From positions 1,054,001-1,118,000 of the forward strand of contig CP133595.1 of NCBI GenBank assembly GCA_031200235.1: DNA of 64,000 bases, read 5' to 3'. This document shows positions 49,479 through 59,602 of this stretch, piece after piece. This DNA comes from Cuniculiplasma divulgatum. GTDB taxonomy: Archaea > Thermoplasmatota > Thermoplasmata > Thermoplasmatales > Thermoplasmataceae. How positions within the stretch are numbered: position 1 is the first letter of the stretch; the number at the start of each line of letters is the position of its first letter. A program made the position numbers and the translations under genes. The notes below the pieces were generated by a model. That model was not told where the DNA came from, did no database searches, and worked only from the letters and a program-made list of their open reading frames with translations.

Positions 49479-50480
49479 GTGCAGGTCGATACGATTGAGG
49501 TCGTTAAGAGGCTCAGGGAACTGGGGGCCAGGAAGATACTGCTTCAGCTACCCGATGGGCTGAAGCCGGATGTATTCAGGTATTTCACGGAATTTTCAAG
49601 GGAATTCTCAGTCATTGTTAGTTCGGACCCTTTCTACGGGGCATGTGACATAGGAAACCAGGAGGTATACGGGAAGGTGGATGCGATAGTGCAGCTGGGC
49701 CATTCAGTAATACCCAACATCGTTTACCCACTACCTGTAATATTCGTGGAATACCGTTCTGAAGCCAGAGTGGAGATCGATCCCCATGTTTTCGACGTTC
49801 TTGCCATGTCCGGCTACAAAAGGATTGGCCTCCTGGCCTCCATACAGTACATGAATCACATGGAGATGGTGCGGCAGATTCTTGTCAGCAGCGGATACGA
49901 AGTGCAGGTCGGAAAGCAGGATTCAAGGATGGCGTATCCGGGCCAGGTTCTGGGTTGCAATTTCAGCGCTGCGCACTCAATATCCGCGTGGGCTGACTGC
50001 TATGTTGTGGTGAGCACAGGGAAGTTCCACGGCATCGGAGCACAGCTGGCCTCAGATAAGCCGGTGTATATACTTGACCTCAATCTTCGCCGCCTAGTTC
50101 CCATGAAAGATGAAACAGATAAGTTTCTCAGGCGCAGGTATGCAAGGATATCAAGGGCAATGGGTGCACACAAATTCTGCGTTGTAGTGGACACAAAGAT
50201 AGGGCAGTACCGGATGAGGCTTGCCAGTAACATTGTGAAGCAGATCACTGGTATGGGGCATGAAGCCGTACTTGTAACGGCAAATGACGCAAGACCAAGC
50301 GATTATGAGAATATGAGGTGCGATGCAGTAATATTCACTGGATGCCCCAGGGTTCCAATCGACGAGGAGGAGCGCTTTCCCATGCCTGTACTGACCCCGC
50401 CGGAGTTTCAGTCTCTATTCGGACCGCATGCCGGAGGCAGATACGTGATGGACGAGATTGTTGCCGTTGACCGGTTATGA
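49479..50480 (+). CDS. dph2: Diphthamide biosynthesis enzyme Dph2
   Basis: A 333-residue non-canonical radical SAM enzyme that transfers the 3-amino-3-carboxypropyl group to a His of elongation factor 2. The three cluster-binding Cys lie in DPFYGACDIGN, QVLGCNFSAA and IFTGCPRVPID. LLQLPDGLKP and VQLGHSVIPNIVYPLPVIFVEYRSE are family hallmarks. GTG 49479 is the start. The 3' end overlaps the convergent methylthiotransferase by 6 bp. Confidence 0.94.
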   Translation: MQVDTIEVVKRLRELGARKILLQLPDGLKPDVFRYFTEFSREFSVIVSSDPFYGACDIGNQEVYGKVDAIVQLGHSVIPNIVYPLPVIFVEYRSEARVEIDPHVFDVLAMSGYKRIGLLASIQYMNHMEMVRQILVSSGYEVQVGKQDSRMAYPGQVLGCNFSAAHSISAWADCYVVVSTGKFHGIGAQLASDKPVYILDLNLRRLVPMKDETDKFLRRRYARISRAMGAHKFCVVVDTKIGQYRMRLASNIVKQITGMGHEAVLVTANDARPSDYENMRCDAVIFTGCPRVPIDEEERFPMPVLTPPEFQSLFGPHAGGRYVMDEIVAVDRL

Positions 50481-51683
50481 GACCATCTTCCCGGCAAGAT
50501 AGGTTGGTCCGCTGTCAACTATTTCCACGTTTATCCTGGAATAGATGGGGTATTCGCCCTTTATGACAACTGGCCGATAGGCATCATCCCTTGCAACAAC
50601 GGTACCGTTGCGGCCCTTCTCCGTGACCATGGCTTTCTCCACTCTTCCATGTAGCGAGGCAAGCCGCTCCTGTATTATCTCATGGTGAAGGTCTGTGAGT
50701 TCTCTGGCCCTTCTCTTCACCGTATTTGAAGATGGAACAGCGCTTCCGAAGTCCGGTGTGTATGGCCTCGGAGAGAACCTTGTGATATTGACGATCTCAG
50801 GCCGCACTTCCTGCAGCAGCTTCATTGTAAGTTCATGGGAATTCTCATCCTCATCATGGTATCCTGTTATTATGTCGGTTGAAAATGTGGAATCCGGAAA
50901 ATTCCGGCGAAACGTATCGGAGATATGCCTGAACTCATGGGCATGATATTCCCTGTTCATGAGGTCAAGTATCCTGTCATCCCCGCTCTGCACCGGCACA
51001 TGCAGAAACTTGAAAACCTTTTCCGAACCCATGCTGTTCATCAAATGATCCATTATGTCGGTGGTATTCCTGGGTTCCATCATGCCTATCCTGAGCCTGA
51101 AATCACCCTGAATCCCTGTAATCGCATCAACCAGTTCAGGAAGCCTTATTCCAAGGTCCCTGCCATATGCTGCCGTGTCAAGGGACGATATCCTCACCTC
51201 CATAATTCCCCGCTCAATCTGCATCATTGCCTGGCTCACAATCTTCTGGACAGGCCTGGATAAAAGCTTTCCCCTGGCCATGTGGGATATGCAGTAATTG
51301 CAACTTCCTGTGCACCCCTGGTTTATGGGTATGCCTTCAAACACTGACGGCTCCCTGATCACAACGTCATCAAGGTAACCCTGGTAAAAGCTGCGTATTT
51401 CCCGCGGCTTGATGACCTCTATGTTTTCGCTCTCAAGAGTCCCTCCGGAAACTGGCGGAAGGCAACCTGTCACCCTGACCTTCGAGTGCGCAGACAGCTC
51501 CTGTATCCTTTTCACCATCCTGTCCTCCGTATGCTTTATGACAACACATGTTCCAATGATGCTCAGATCCGCCTCATCAGGGCGGGAAACAAGCTCATTA
51601 TTCTGCTCCAGCATACGGTTCACGTAAAGGCCCGCTTCAGCTCTGTTAAGGGTGCAACCATAGGATTCAAAGTAAATCTTCAT
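50475..51683 (-). CDS. tRNA methylthiotransferase, CDKAL1/MtaB-like
   Basis: A radical SAM enzyme that adds a methylthio group to N6-threonylcarbamoyladenosine-37 of tRNA. The N-terminal UPF0004 domain has Cys in FESYGCTLNRAE, IIGTCVVIKHTE and VTGCLPP. The radical SAM motif is INQGCTGSCNYCISHMARG (Cx3Cx2C). A C-terminal TRAM domain is visible in VEKAMVTEKGRNGTVVARD and later residues. At 402 residues it is typical for the archaeal subfamily. It stands alone, convergent with dph2. Confidence 0.92.
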   Translation of the reverse strand: MKIYFESYGCTLNRAEAGLYVNRMLEQNNELVSRPDEADLSIIGTCVVIKHTEDRMVKRIQELSAHSKVRVTGCLPPVSGGTLESENIEVIKPREIRSFYQGYLDDVVIREPSVFEGIPINQGCTGSCNYCISHMARGKLLSRPVQKIVSQAMMQIERGIMEVRISSLDTAAYGRDLGIRLPELVDAITGIQGDFRLRIGMMEPRNTTDIMDHLMNSMGSEKVFKFLHVPVQSGDDRILDLMNREYHAHEFRHISDTFRRNFPDSTFSTDIITGYHDEDENSHELTMKLLQEVRPEIVNITRFSPRPYTPDFGSAVPSSNTVKRRARELTDLHHEIIQERLASLHGRVEKAMVTEKGRNGTVVARDDAYRPVVIKGEYPIYSRINVEIVDSGPTYLAGKMVS

Positions 51684-51787
51684 TAGAGGACACTGGCGTT
51701 AGCTGATCCAGACCACCTATTTTGCATTTTTGCATAGAGTTCAGGGAGGAGAGTCAAGTCTTAAGTATTCAGTAAGGATGACGAATT

Positions 51788-52321
51788 ATGGCAACTGATG
51801 ACGTTAATGAACAATATCTCGAAGGATATAGTTGTGACGTGGCAATAAGATGGTCAAAGATTGACCCTTCACTGTTACCTGTAGACGAACTGGATAAGCA
51901 AATAATCTGTTTCCTCAGGTATGACGCCAGGATGTCCAATGCAGAGATAGCCAAGAAAGTTGGCACCAGCGAAGCTACCGTGAGGAGGAGAATCGCCAGG
52001 CTGCAGAACAAGAAGATCATTATCGGTTTTTCTGCACTTGTGGACCTGCAGGCAGTGGAAAACAGCATAAAAGCATACCTGAAGATCAGGGTTGAACCCC
52101 CGAGGCTGGAGGAGATCAGCCAGAAGCTTCAGGATAACATGAACATCCTGACTTTATATCGCAGGAGGGGCGAGAATGAGCTGCTTGCTGAAACGCTCTT
52201 CCTGAACATGGAGGCAATACAGGATTTCGAGGACACACTGTCAAGGATTCCGGGAGTCCAGGGATTCGAGACCATGATTATTTCAAAGGCCTACAGGAAG
52301 AATCCCTGGATAGGTATCTGA
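51788..52321 (+). CDS. Lrp/AsnC-family transcriptional regulator
   Basis: A 177-residue regulator. After a variable N terminus, DELDKQIICFLRYDARMS starts the winged helix, NAEIAKKVGTSEATVRRRIARL is the helix-turn-helix, and IIGFSALVDLQAV links to a RAM-like alpha/beta domain for oligomerisation and amino-acid binding. It ends one base before the convergent aspartase gene. Members often control amino-acid metabolism, so aspA, korAB or hutI are plausible targets. ATG 51788 is the start. Confidence 0.9.
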   Translation: MATDDVNEQYLEGYSCDVAIRWSKIDPSLLPVDELDKQIICFLRYDARMSNAEIAKKVGTSEATVRRRIARLQNKKIIIGFSALVDLQAVENSIKAYLKIRVEPPRLEEISQKLQDNMNILTLYRRRGENELLAETLFLNMEAIQDFEDTLSRIPGVQGFETMIISKAYRKNPWIGI

Positions 52322-53698
52322 TCAGTTTCCCGGAACACCATTCTTCATTATTTCGTCAAACTGGCTCTCGGTTACCTTCCCGGTCTTCAGGGCAAGTTCC
52401 TTAATGGACCTGCCAGTATCCAGGGATTCCTTGACGATCTTTGCCACGGTGTCATATCCAAGGTACGGGTTCAGCAGTGCTGCAGAGCCGAAACTCTTGC
52501 TTAGATGCTCCCTTGCCACGTCCCTGTTCACGTCCAGGCCGTCTATGAGTTTTGTCCTGAACATTTTCAACCCGTTTGATAGAATGTCCTCAGATCTGGT
52601 GAGCTCGTAGTCTATGTGGGGCATCATGACATTAAGCTCCAGCTGGCCGGCCTGCACAGATATATTCAGTGCCTGCTGTGCCCCTATGACGGAATGGCAG
52701 ATCATGTTCATGGCCTCAGCAATTGAGGGATTGATTTTCCCGGGCATTATGGACGATCCCTGCTGCACCGCCGGTATCTTTATCTCGTGAATACCTGCAC
52801 CGGGGCCTGAATATAGAAGCCTTATATCGTTTGCAATCTTTGTCACATCCAGTGCGGTGTTTGCAACGGCGTTCATCAACCTTGAAAAGTCCGTCATGAA
52901 TTCCATTATTCCAGGGAGATTCAGGCTCTTCCTGAAGGGTATGCCCAGGAAATTCTTCAGCTCCGCCACAACGTTGTCCTGGTATCCAGGCGAAGTGTTT
53001 ATGCCTGTGCCCACGGCTGTACCACCGATGTTGAGCTCCAGTATGTAGTCCATGGCTCCCTCCAGTTCCTTCCTGTCCTTGTCCAGCGTGTACGCCCAAG
53101 CAGATAGCTCAATCCCGAATGTCACGGGCGCTGCATCCTGAAGGTGCGTCCTGCCAGGCTTCACAGCGTCTTTGAACTGTTCTGATTTTTTGCGGAGCAG
53201 TTCCACAAGGCTCCTGATCTCTTCCGACAGCTTCTTTGCCTTAATGTATGAAACAACCCTTATGAGAGTTGGATACACATCATTGGTTGACTGGCTCATG
53301 TTCACATGGTCATTTGGGTGGATGTACGAGTAGTCCCCCTTCTTTTTTCCGGCAATTTCCAGTGCAAGGTTTGCAATAACCTCATTTGCGTTCATATTGT
53401 AGGAAGTTCCGGCACCTGCCTGGAAGAGATCAATGCGGAACTGGTCATGGAGTTTCCCTCCGTATATCTGGTCACAGGCCTTCACAATGGCCTCCATTCT
53501 GTCGGCGGAAAGCTTCCCCCCCTTGTTGTTTGCCACCGCTGCGCACCTCTTTATTGCCGTTATGGATCTGATATGATCAGAATCCGCGGTCAGGCCTGTG
53601 ATCTGGAAGTTCTGTATGGCCCTGTATGTGTTTATGCCGAAATATTCAGAATCCTCTATTTTGACATCTCCAATTACATCCCTTTCTGTTCTTGCCAT
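52322..53698 (-). CDS. aspA: Aspartate ammonia-lyase
   Basis: A 458-residue member of the aspartase/fumarase superfamily. EYFGINTYRAIQNFQITG and QAGAGTSYNMNANEVIAN at the N terminus are aspartase-type. HVNMSQSTNDVYPT and the signature loop GSSIMPGKINPSIAEAMN, holding the catalytic Ser, complete the active site. It deaminates aspartate to fumarate and feeds the citric acid cycle. Fumarase is the alternative, but the N-terminal motifs favour aspartase. It is divergent from korA. Confidence 0.9.
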   Translation of the reverse strand: MARTERDVIGDVKIEDSEYFGINTYRAIQNFQITGLTADSDHIRSITAIKRCAAVANNKGGKLSADRMEAIVKACDQIYGGKLHDQFRIDLFQAGAGTSYNMNANEVIANLALEIAGKKKGDYSYIHPNDHVNMSQSTNDVYPTLIRVVSYIKAKKLSEEIRSLVELLRKKSEQFKDAVKPGRTHLQDAAPVTFGIELSAWAYTLDKDRKELEGAMDYILELNIGGTAVGTGINTSPGYQDNVVAELKNFLGIPFRKSLNLPGIMEFMTDFSRLMNAVANTALDVTKIANDIRLLYSGPGAGIHEIKIPAVQQGSSIMPGKINPSIAEAMNMICHSVIGAQQALNISVQAGQLELNVMMPHIDYELTRSEDILSNGLKMFRTKLIDGLDVNRDVAREHLSKSFGSAALLNPYLGYDTVAKIVKESLDTGRSIKELALKTGKVTESQFDEIMKNGVPGN

Positions 53699-53813
53699 AG
53701 TACATTATCACTGGAAAAATAATAACTGTTTGCAGTTATCCCAACTTAAATTTTATGCTCATGATTGAATGCAATAAGAATTAATATAATCTTGAGATAC
53801 AGAGAAGATTTGA

Positions 53814-55553
53814 ATGAAAACCGACGAAGTGGTTATAAGAGTCGGGGGGGCGGCAGGCGATGGAGTCCAGTCCGCTGGGCTCATTATTGCAAAGGTTTTT
53901 TCCAGAAGCGGCCTTCACGTGAACACATACAATTATTATCAGAGCATAATCAGGGGTGGCCAGAGCTGGTACCAGATAAGGGCAAGCGACAGGCCGGTCA
54001 GGTCTCAGGGAGACGGGCTGGACATACTGCTTGCACTGAACAGGGACGCTCTTGAAAGACACACGAATCCAATGATAAATGAGGGCGGCGCATCTCCACT
54101 TGGCAAGAATGGAGTGGCAATATTCGACTCCTCAATTTCCGATTACAAGAAGGAGGATGTGCAGTATGTTTCCATGCCTCTTGGCGACATAGCAGCCAAA
54201 CACGGGAAAAATGCGCTGATGAAGAACACGGTGGCAATAGGCGCCACAATGGCTGCAATCAGCATGAATTTTGACACGCTTGCGGACGTCATAAGAGAGC
54301 AGTTTGGAAACAAGGGCGAGGTTGCGGAGGAAAACGTCAGGGCAGCAAAGGAAGGATACGACTATTACCTTGCAAACTTCAAGAAACTTGGCATCACCCT
54401 GAAGACTTCGAACAAGAAATTCTATCTCATCAGCGGAGGGGAATCAGCCGGGCTTGGGGCAGTTAATGGCGGCCTGAAGATGTATGTGGGTTACCCAATG
54501 ACTCCGGCATCATCAATCATCCATTATCTTGCCTCTCATGAAAAACAGTTCGGTGTATTCGTCAAGATACCCGAGGACGAAATATCAGCAATAAACATGG
54601 CAGTTGGCGCAAACTACGCAGGTGTAAGGGCCATGACCGGATCATCGGGGGGAGGTTTCTCACTGATGGTGGAAGCTCTGGGAATGGCAGGAATGATGGA
54701 GGTACCCCTTGTTGTGTACGAGGCACAGAGAGCAGGGCCATCCACAGGACTTCCAACCAAGAACGAGCAGGGAGACCTGAACCTTGTTCTGGGCGCATCT
54801 CAGGGTGACTTCCAGAGAATTGTCCTTGCTCCGAGAAACGTGGAGGACGCATTCTACCTGGCCAGGGAAGCCTTGAACCTTGCAGAAAAATACCAGACCC
54901 CTGTTATACTGATGTCAGATCTTTACATAGCAGAACACTATGAGACCGTTGAGAAATTTGACCTGAATTTCAAGATTGAGAGGGGAAAGATTGCACAGGC
55001 AGGAACCTCGAACTACAAGCGTTATGAATACACTGTGGATGGTGTGTCCCTGAGGGCACTTCCAGGCACTCCCGGTCTAATGCATAATGAGGACTCAGAT
55101 GAGCACAATGAATACGGCGAAGTGGTTAGCGATGCCATTACCGATCCTTCACTGAGGGCAAAGTCCATGGAGAAGAGGATGAGGAAGCTTGACGCTTACA
55201 TAAAGAGCATGCCTCCGACCCCAACATACAGGTATGACGATGCAGAGTATGCGGTTGTCCAGTGGGGTGGCACTCAGGGCGTTGTCGAGGAAGCAGTTGA
55301 TGAGCTCAGAAACAAGGGGATCAAGGCAGGCGCTGTTGAGATAAACAGGCCATACCCGCTGAACCCGGATATTGGCAAGCTGCTTTCCGGCAAGAAGAAG
55401 ATAATAGTGGTTGAAGGAAACTACTCCGGCCAGATGAATAAGCTTCTGAGGTCTGAGTTCCTTGTTAATACCGAGCTGATAACAAAGTACGATGGAGAGA
55501 GCTTCTATCCCGGGGCGCTTGCCGAGGAAATTGAGGCTGTAATAAAGAGGTGA
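53814..55553 (+). CDS. korA: 2-oxoacid:ferredoxin oxidoreductase, fused gamma-alpha subunit
   Basis: A 579-residue subunit. The N-terminal gamma domain (about residues 1-180, VIRVGGAAGDGVQSAGLIIAK) precedes the alpha domain with the YPMTPAS motif, EDEISAINMAVGANYAGVRA and GSSGGGFSLMVEALGMAGM. With the beta subunit it oxidises 2-oxoglutarate or another 2-oxoacid to the acyl-CoA and reduces ferredoxin. The fused form is usual in aerobic and acidophilic archaea, including Sulfolobus and Thermoplasma. Its stop overlaps the korB start by 4 bp. Substrate specificity is not fixed by sequence alone. Confidence 0.93.
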   Translation: MKTDEVVIRVGGAAGDGVQSAGLIIAKVFSRSGLHVNTYNYYQSIIRGGQSWYQIRASDRPVRSQGDGLDILLALNRDALERHTNPMINEGGASPLGKNGVAIFDSSISDYKKEDVQYVSMPLGDIAAKHGKNALMKNTVAIGATMAAISMNFDTLADVIREQFGNKGEVAEENVRAAKEGYDYYLANFKKLGITLKTSNKKFYLISGGESAGLGAVNGGLKMYVGYPMTPASSIIHYLASHEKQFGVFVKIPEDEISAINMAVGANYAGVRAMTGSSGGGFSLMVEALGMAGMMEVPLVVYEAQRAGPSTGLPTKNEQGDLNLVLGASQGDFQRIVLAPRNVEDAFYLAREALNLAEKYQTPVILMSDLYIAEHYETVEKFDLNFKIERGKIAQAGTSNYKRYEYTVDGVSLRALPGTPGLMHNEDSDEHNEYGEVVSDAITDPSLRAKSMEKRMRKLDAYIKSMPPTPTYRYDDAEYAVVQWGGTQGVVEEAVDELRNKGIKAGAVEINRPYPLNPDIGKLLSGKKKIIVVEGNYSGQMNKLLRSEFLVNTELITKYDGESFYPGALAEEIEAVIKR

Positions 55554-56404
55554 ATGATATGGTTACAATAGCAGACTACAGGGGAAAGGTAAAGCCGGAT
55601 TGGTGTCCAGGCTGCGGTAATTTCGCACAGCTCTCTGCAATAAGCGGAGCACTTACGGATCTGAAAATGGATCCAAAGGATACAGTTGTTGTTTCAGGCA
55701 TCGGATGCTCCAGCAACATGCCGGAATTCATAAATACCTATGGATTTCACGGCATACATGGAAGATCCCTTCCAGTTGCGTCAGCAATAAAGTGGGCAAA
55801 CCCGAAGCTCAATGTCATCTGTTATGGTGGCGATGGAGACGGCTTCTTTGAGGGTACTCAGCACTTCTTCCACACTGCCAAGAGGAATGTGGATATAACA
55901 TACATAGTATCCGACAACCAGATATTCGGTCTCACAACGGGCCAGGCATCACCCACAAGCGAGCTTGGAATGAAGACAAAGACAACTCCTGACGGCAACA
56001 TCGAGAAGCCAATGAACCCGCTTACGCTTGCGCTCACGGCAGGTGCAACATTTGTTGCAAGGGCATTTTCAGGTGATGCTGTTCACCTGAAGGAAGTCAT
56101 AAAGAAGGGAATAGAGCACAAGGGTTTTTCCTTCATAGACGTATTCAGCCCATGCGTGACATACAATAAGATCAACACATACGATTTCTTCAGGAAGAGG
56201 GTTTACAAGCCGGAAATGGACACCAAGAATTTTGCCAAGGCATATGAAATGGCACTTCAGTGGGGAGACAAGATCCCAATAGGCATTTTCTATGATGTGG
56301 ATGAGGAAACCTATGAGGACAGGAGCCCCGTCATAGGCGCAAAGTCACTCATTGACCAGCCGCTTTACAAACTGAAGCCTGAAGACCTGGCAGAATTTCT
56401 TTAA
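55550..56404 (+). CDS. korB: 2-oxoacid:ferredoxin oxidoreductase, beta subunit
   Basis: A 284-residue TPP-binding subunit. DWCPGCGNFAQLSAI and SGIGCSSNMPEF carry cluster-ligand Cys, and YGGDGDGFFEGTQHFF followed by IVSDNQIFGLTTGQASPTS is the TPP/Mg motif (GDGD...N). FSPCVTYNK gives a further Cys. Translationally coupled to korA. Terminated in a T-rich stretch shared with the end of the convergent tricorn gene. Confidence 0.94.
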   Translation: MNDMVTIADYRGKVKPDWCPGCGNFAQLSAISGALTDLKMDPKDTVVVSGIGCSSNMPEFINTYGFHGIHGRSLPVASAIKWANPKLNVICYGGDGDGFFEGTQHFFHTAKRNVDITYIVSDNQIFGLTTGQASPTSELGMKTKTTPDGNIEKPMNPLTLALTAGATFVARAFSGDAVHLKEVIKKGIEHKGFSFIDVFSPCVTYNKINTYDFFRKRVYKPEMDTKNFAKAYEMALQWGDKIPIGIFYDVDEETYEDRSPVIGAKSLIDQPLYKLKPEDLAEFL

Positions 56405-56432
56405 ATATAGATTATTTATTTTTTGTTTTTCA
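56405..56432 (+). terminator. T-rich terminator after korB
   Basis: TTTATTTTTTGTTTTT on the plus strand follows korB by 12 bp and is also the Lys-rich C-terminal coding end of the convergent tricorn gene. Such U-rich tracts terminate archaeal transcription. Confidence 0.5.
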
Positions 56433-59400
56433 TCATTTCCATTATTTCACCTATGGCCCTATCCAGTTGTGGGTCTGAGTTCTTGAGGTAATCATCGGGT
56501 GAAGGTTCTACCTCAATTGTCGGATCAGTGCCGTAGTTTTCAACACCGAATCCAACATCAATGAAGCTGAAGGAAAACTCGGGCTGGGTCACTATGGTGC
56601 CATCCACCAGAGTGGAATCAGTGTTGATCCCGACCACTCCTCCCCAGGTCCTGGTGCCAACCAGTGGTCCAAGGCCGAAAAGTTTCCACGAGTGGCTGAA
56701 TATATCTCCATCAGAGCCTGCAAATTCATTGGTGACAGCAATCATGGGCCCTGCAACGGAATAATCAGGATACGGTATTTTCGGCCCTCTTCTCGGCTGA
56801 TCGAAGCCTATCCTCTTTCTGGCAAGCTTCTCAAGGAGCAACTGGGATACATGCCCTCCGCCGTTGAATCTCACATCCACGATGAGGCCTTCGTACTTAG
56901 TCTCGGATTCAAGTAGCCTGTGGAATTCATTGAACCCATTGGGGCCCATGTCCGGGATATGTATGTACCCGACTTTTCCATCTGTTTTTTTGTGCACATA
57001 TTTCTTGCGGTCCTCAACCCAGTCCCGGTACCTGATGCTTCGGTCATCCGGAATTGCCGGTACCGTGAAAAAGGTTCGATGCCCGTCCCTGTAAAATTCA
57101 AGCTGGACATCTTCACCTGAATGGTTGAGAAGGGCGGCATTTGGTGGCATGTCCTTTCCAACTCTGATGCCGTTAACGGATAACAGAAGGTCTCCGGACC
57201 TGACGTCAATTCCCGGGAGAAGCAGTGGGGATTTCTCACCCGGGCTTGACTCGTCGCCACAGTAGATTCTGGAAACCATGAATGCACTGCCATTCCACTG
57301 AAAGTCTGCACCCAGCCGTCCTATGGAATAGTTGGGAACAGTGGTCATCTCTCCCCCGATCTCATAGGAATGTGAAGTGCCAAGTTCGCCCTGCATCTCC
57401 CTTATAAGATCGGAAAGAGCATATCTTGTGGTTATTCTTGGCAGCAATTTTTCATACTTGGTATAGGTATCATTCCAGAAACTGCCGATTCTATCAGGAT
57501 TCCAGTAGAATTCGCGCATCCTTATCCATGCCTCCCTGAACATCTGTTTCCACTCAGAACGAGGATGAACTCTGAGCTTTATCCTCTGCAGATCAACAGG
57601 TACTGCCTTTGACGGATCAGCTACCGTTGGAAAAACTATGTCTTTCTGCGGCAGGTTCATGAGGAAAAATTTACCCTGAGATTTGATGAGCATATGCTTC
57701 AGGTCCGGTGAAAGCTTGAAGTCAGTCAGACCGGTTGCAACTATTTCGCCCCTCCGTCTCTTCAGATCGAAGTTCTCCAGTATGCCTGAGCTTCTTTCTG
57801 CGGAGGACCAGAGGTAATATTTCATGCTTCCCTCAACAGGGAACTTCAATGTATAGAACGATTCCTCGGCAGCTTCCAGCCTGGTGTAATCAGATACTTC
57901 CATTGGAAAGCTGCCAACCCTGCCGGTTATCCCCTGAAAGGAAATTTCGCTGTATGTTTCTGTCAGGTCATTTGAAAGGAGTGGTGATTTCACTTTCTCA
58001 TCGAGTGTCACAAAATACGGCCTTGCGGCCATGGGATATCCAAGTTCAAAGACTATCTTGTCATATACCGGATCCAGGTCCCGCTGGGACAGGTAGTACA
58101 GGTATCTTCCCTTTGGATCAAAGCTCGGGCTGTAATCCCTGTAGCCACCGGTTGTTACACGATGAGCGTCAAGCCTGTCAGCATCAGCTACGAATATGCT
58201 TGACTGGCTTCTGCTTTCTGGGAATGAATATGCTATATATTTTGAATTTCTGTGCCAGCTGAAGTCATCAATGAAGCCGTATTCAGACCTTGCAACAAGA
58301 TCTATGCTGTCATTCGATAAATCCAGGACGAATAGCTCATAGCGGCTGTTAGAAAATGCCAGTTTTTTTCCGTCCGGGCTTGCGTATGCTTTTCTGATAA
58401 GCCCTCTCTCAATTTTAATACGCCTGACCAATTCTCCATTGAGATCATAAATGGAAAAACCATCTTCACCATCCTCATCTGATATTCCTATGGTATTGTT
58501 AGAACCGGGAATGAAGATCAGTGACTTTATCCGGCCTTTCTCTTCACTCCCAAGCTCAACCACGGGCCCGTGCTCCGGACTCATAACAAATGAATGGCCC
58601 CTTGAGACAAAAGATACTCTGAACGAATCTGGAGAGACCGAAAAATCGGTGAGAAAGTGTGATGGATCTGCGAAGCGCATTGAGGTCTGAAGTCCCCCGA
58701 TTTCCGGTGCCAGATTCAGTTTCTCAGGGCTGGAGCCTTCGTCCGCCATATAAAAGATTTCTCCGCCGGACTGAAATACAATTGAATGGCCGTCTGATCT
58801 CACATTTCTTGCATAATATGTTCCAGAGGACGTGTGTTTTCTGATATCCCTGCCACGAATATCAACAGAATACAGTTCCCCTGTTCCTTCATAATCCGAT
58901 GTGAAGAAAATCCTGTTGCCTGCATATGTGATTGAAGTAATGTTTCCATCCAGATCAAGAAGCTTACGGAACTGATCGCCATCACTCCTGACCCATATTT
59001 TGCCTCTCAGCCCTCCTCTGTAGTGTTTCCAGTTTGGAATATCGAATGTGTTTCTTCCAAGGATTGTGTACTTATCTGAATAGAGAATTGTGGTGGCCGG
59101 CCCAAGATTCAGTGGTTTCCAGGATCCTGTATCCTCATCTATCTCAATGAGTTCAGAGGCCCTTCTGAATGGGCTCAATGAATCGGTTGTCACGATAAGT
59201 TTTCCATCCTTTGAGAATCCGGCAATACCAAGGGAAGGACTTCCGAAGAAAGTTACCTGGATGGGTGTTCCTCCGGAAGATGAAACTTTGAAAACTTCGC
59301 TGGAGGTTGCCTCTGTTCCACGGAGAAGGCAGAAATATATGTGCTTACCATCAGGCGAGAATCTCAGATTTGTCACTGCACCAAAGTTAGATAGAATCTT

Positions 59401-59526
59401 CTGGTAGCTCCCTCTTCCGGTTTCGTATTCCCATATTTCATCGTCAGCCACAAAAGCAATTCTATCAAGGTGAATGTCTGGAAAGAGTTGGTATGTTTCC
59501 ATAGTGGTATATGCAGCAACCTGCAT
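56416..59526 (-). CDS. tri: Tricorn protease 1
   Basis: A 1036-residue self-assembling peptidase that degrades peptides released by the proteasome. The N-terminal half has beta-propeller repeats (FSPDGKHIYFCLLRG, ASPDGKKLAFSNSRYE). A PDZ-like domain and a C-terminal S41 protease domain follow. The catalytic residues fit the Thermoplasma acidophilum enzyme exactly by spacing: Ser718/His719 in GTSHSYE, nucleophile Ser938 in EFAGSDGDIFSH, and Glu996 in GVENYG (719 to 938 and 938 to 996, as 746-965-1023 in the reference). The protein is cytosolic. It is divergent from a second tricorn gene 76 bp away. Confidence 0.95.
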   Translation of the reverse strand: MQVAAYTTMETYQLFPDIHLDRIAFVADDEIWEYETGRGSYQKILSNFGAVTNLRFSPDGKHIYFCLLRGTEATSSEVFKVSSSGGTPIQVTFFGSPSLGIAGFSKDGKLIVTTDSLSPFRRASELIEIDEDTGSWKPLNLGPATTILYSDKYTILGRNTFDIPNWKHYRGGLRGKIWVRSDGDQFRKLLDLDGNITSITYAGNRIFFTSDYEGTGELYSVDIRGRDIRKHTSSGTYYARNVRSDGHSIVFQSGGEIFYMADEGSSPEKLNLAPEIGGLQTSMRFADPSHFLTDFSVSPDSFRVSFVSRGHSFVMSPEHGPVVELGSEEKGRIKSLIFIPGSNNTIGISDEDGEDGFSIYDLNGELVRRIKIERGLIRKAYASPDGKKLAFSNSRYELFVLDLSNDSIDLVARSEYGFIDDFSWHRNSKYIAYSFPESRSQSSIFVADADRLDAHRVTTGGYRDYSPSFDPKGRYLYYLSQRDLDPVYDKIVFELGYPMAARPYFVTLDEKVKSPLLSNDLTETYSEISFQGITGRVGSFPMEVSDYTRLEAAEESFYTLKFPVEGSMKYYLWSSAERSSGILENFDLKRRRGEIVATGLTDFKLSPDLKHMLIKSQGKFFLMNLPQKDIVFPTVADPSKAVPVDLQRIKLRVHPRSEWKQMFREAWIRMREFYWNPDRIGSFWNDTYTKYEKLLPRITTRYALSDLIREMQGELGTSHSYEIGGEMTTVPNYSIGRLGADFQWNGSAFMVSRIYCGDESSPGEKSPLLLPGIDVRSGDLLLSVNGIRVGKDMPPNAALLNHSGEDVQLEFYRDGHRTFFTVPAIPDDRSIRYRDWVEDRKKYVHKKTDGKVGYIHIPDMGPNGFNEFHRLLESETKYEGLIVDVRFNGGGHVSQLLLEKLARKRIGFDQPRRGPKIPYPDYSVAGPMIAVTNEFAGSDGDIFSHSWKLFGLGPLVGTRTWGGVVGINTDSTLVDGTIVTQPEFSFSFIDVGFGVENYGTDPTIEVEPSPDDYLKNSDPQLDRAIGEIMEMMKNKK

Positions 59527-59602
59527 AATAATACTTGTTTCAAATGAACTTAGTTCATATTTTTGAGAAATGCATATAGGGGAATAAAGACATTAAGCAA
59601 TT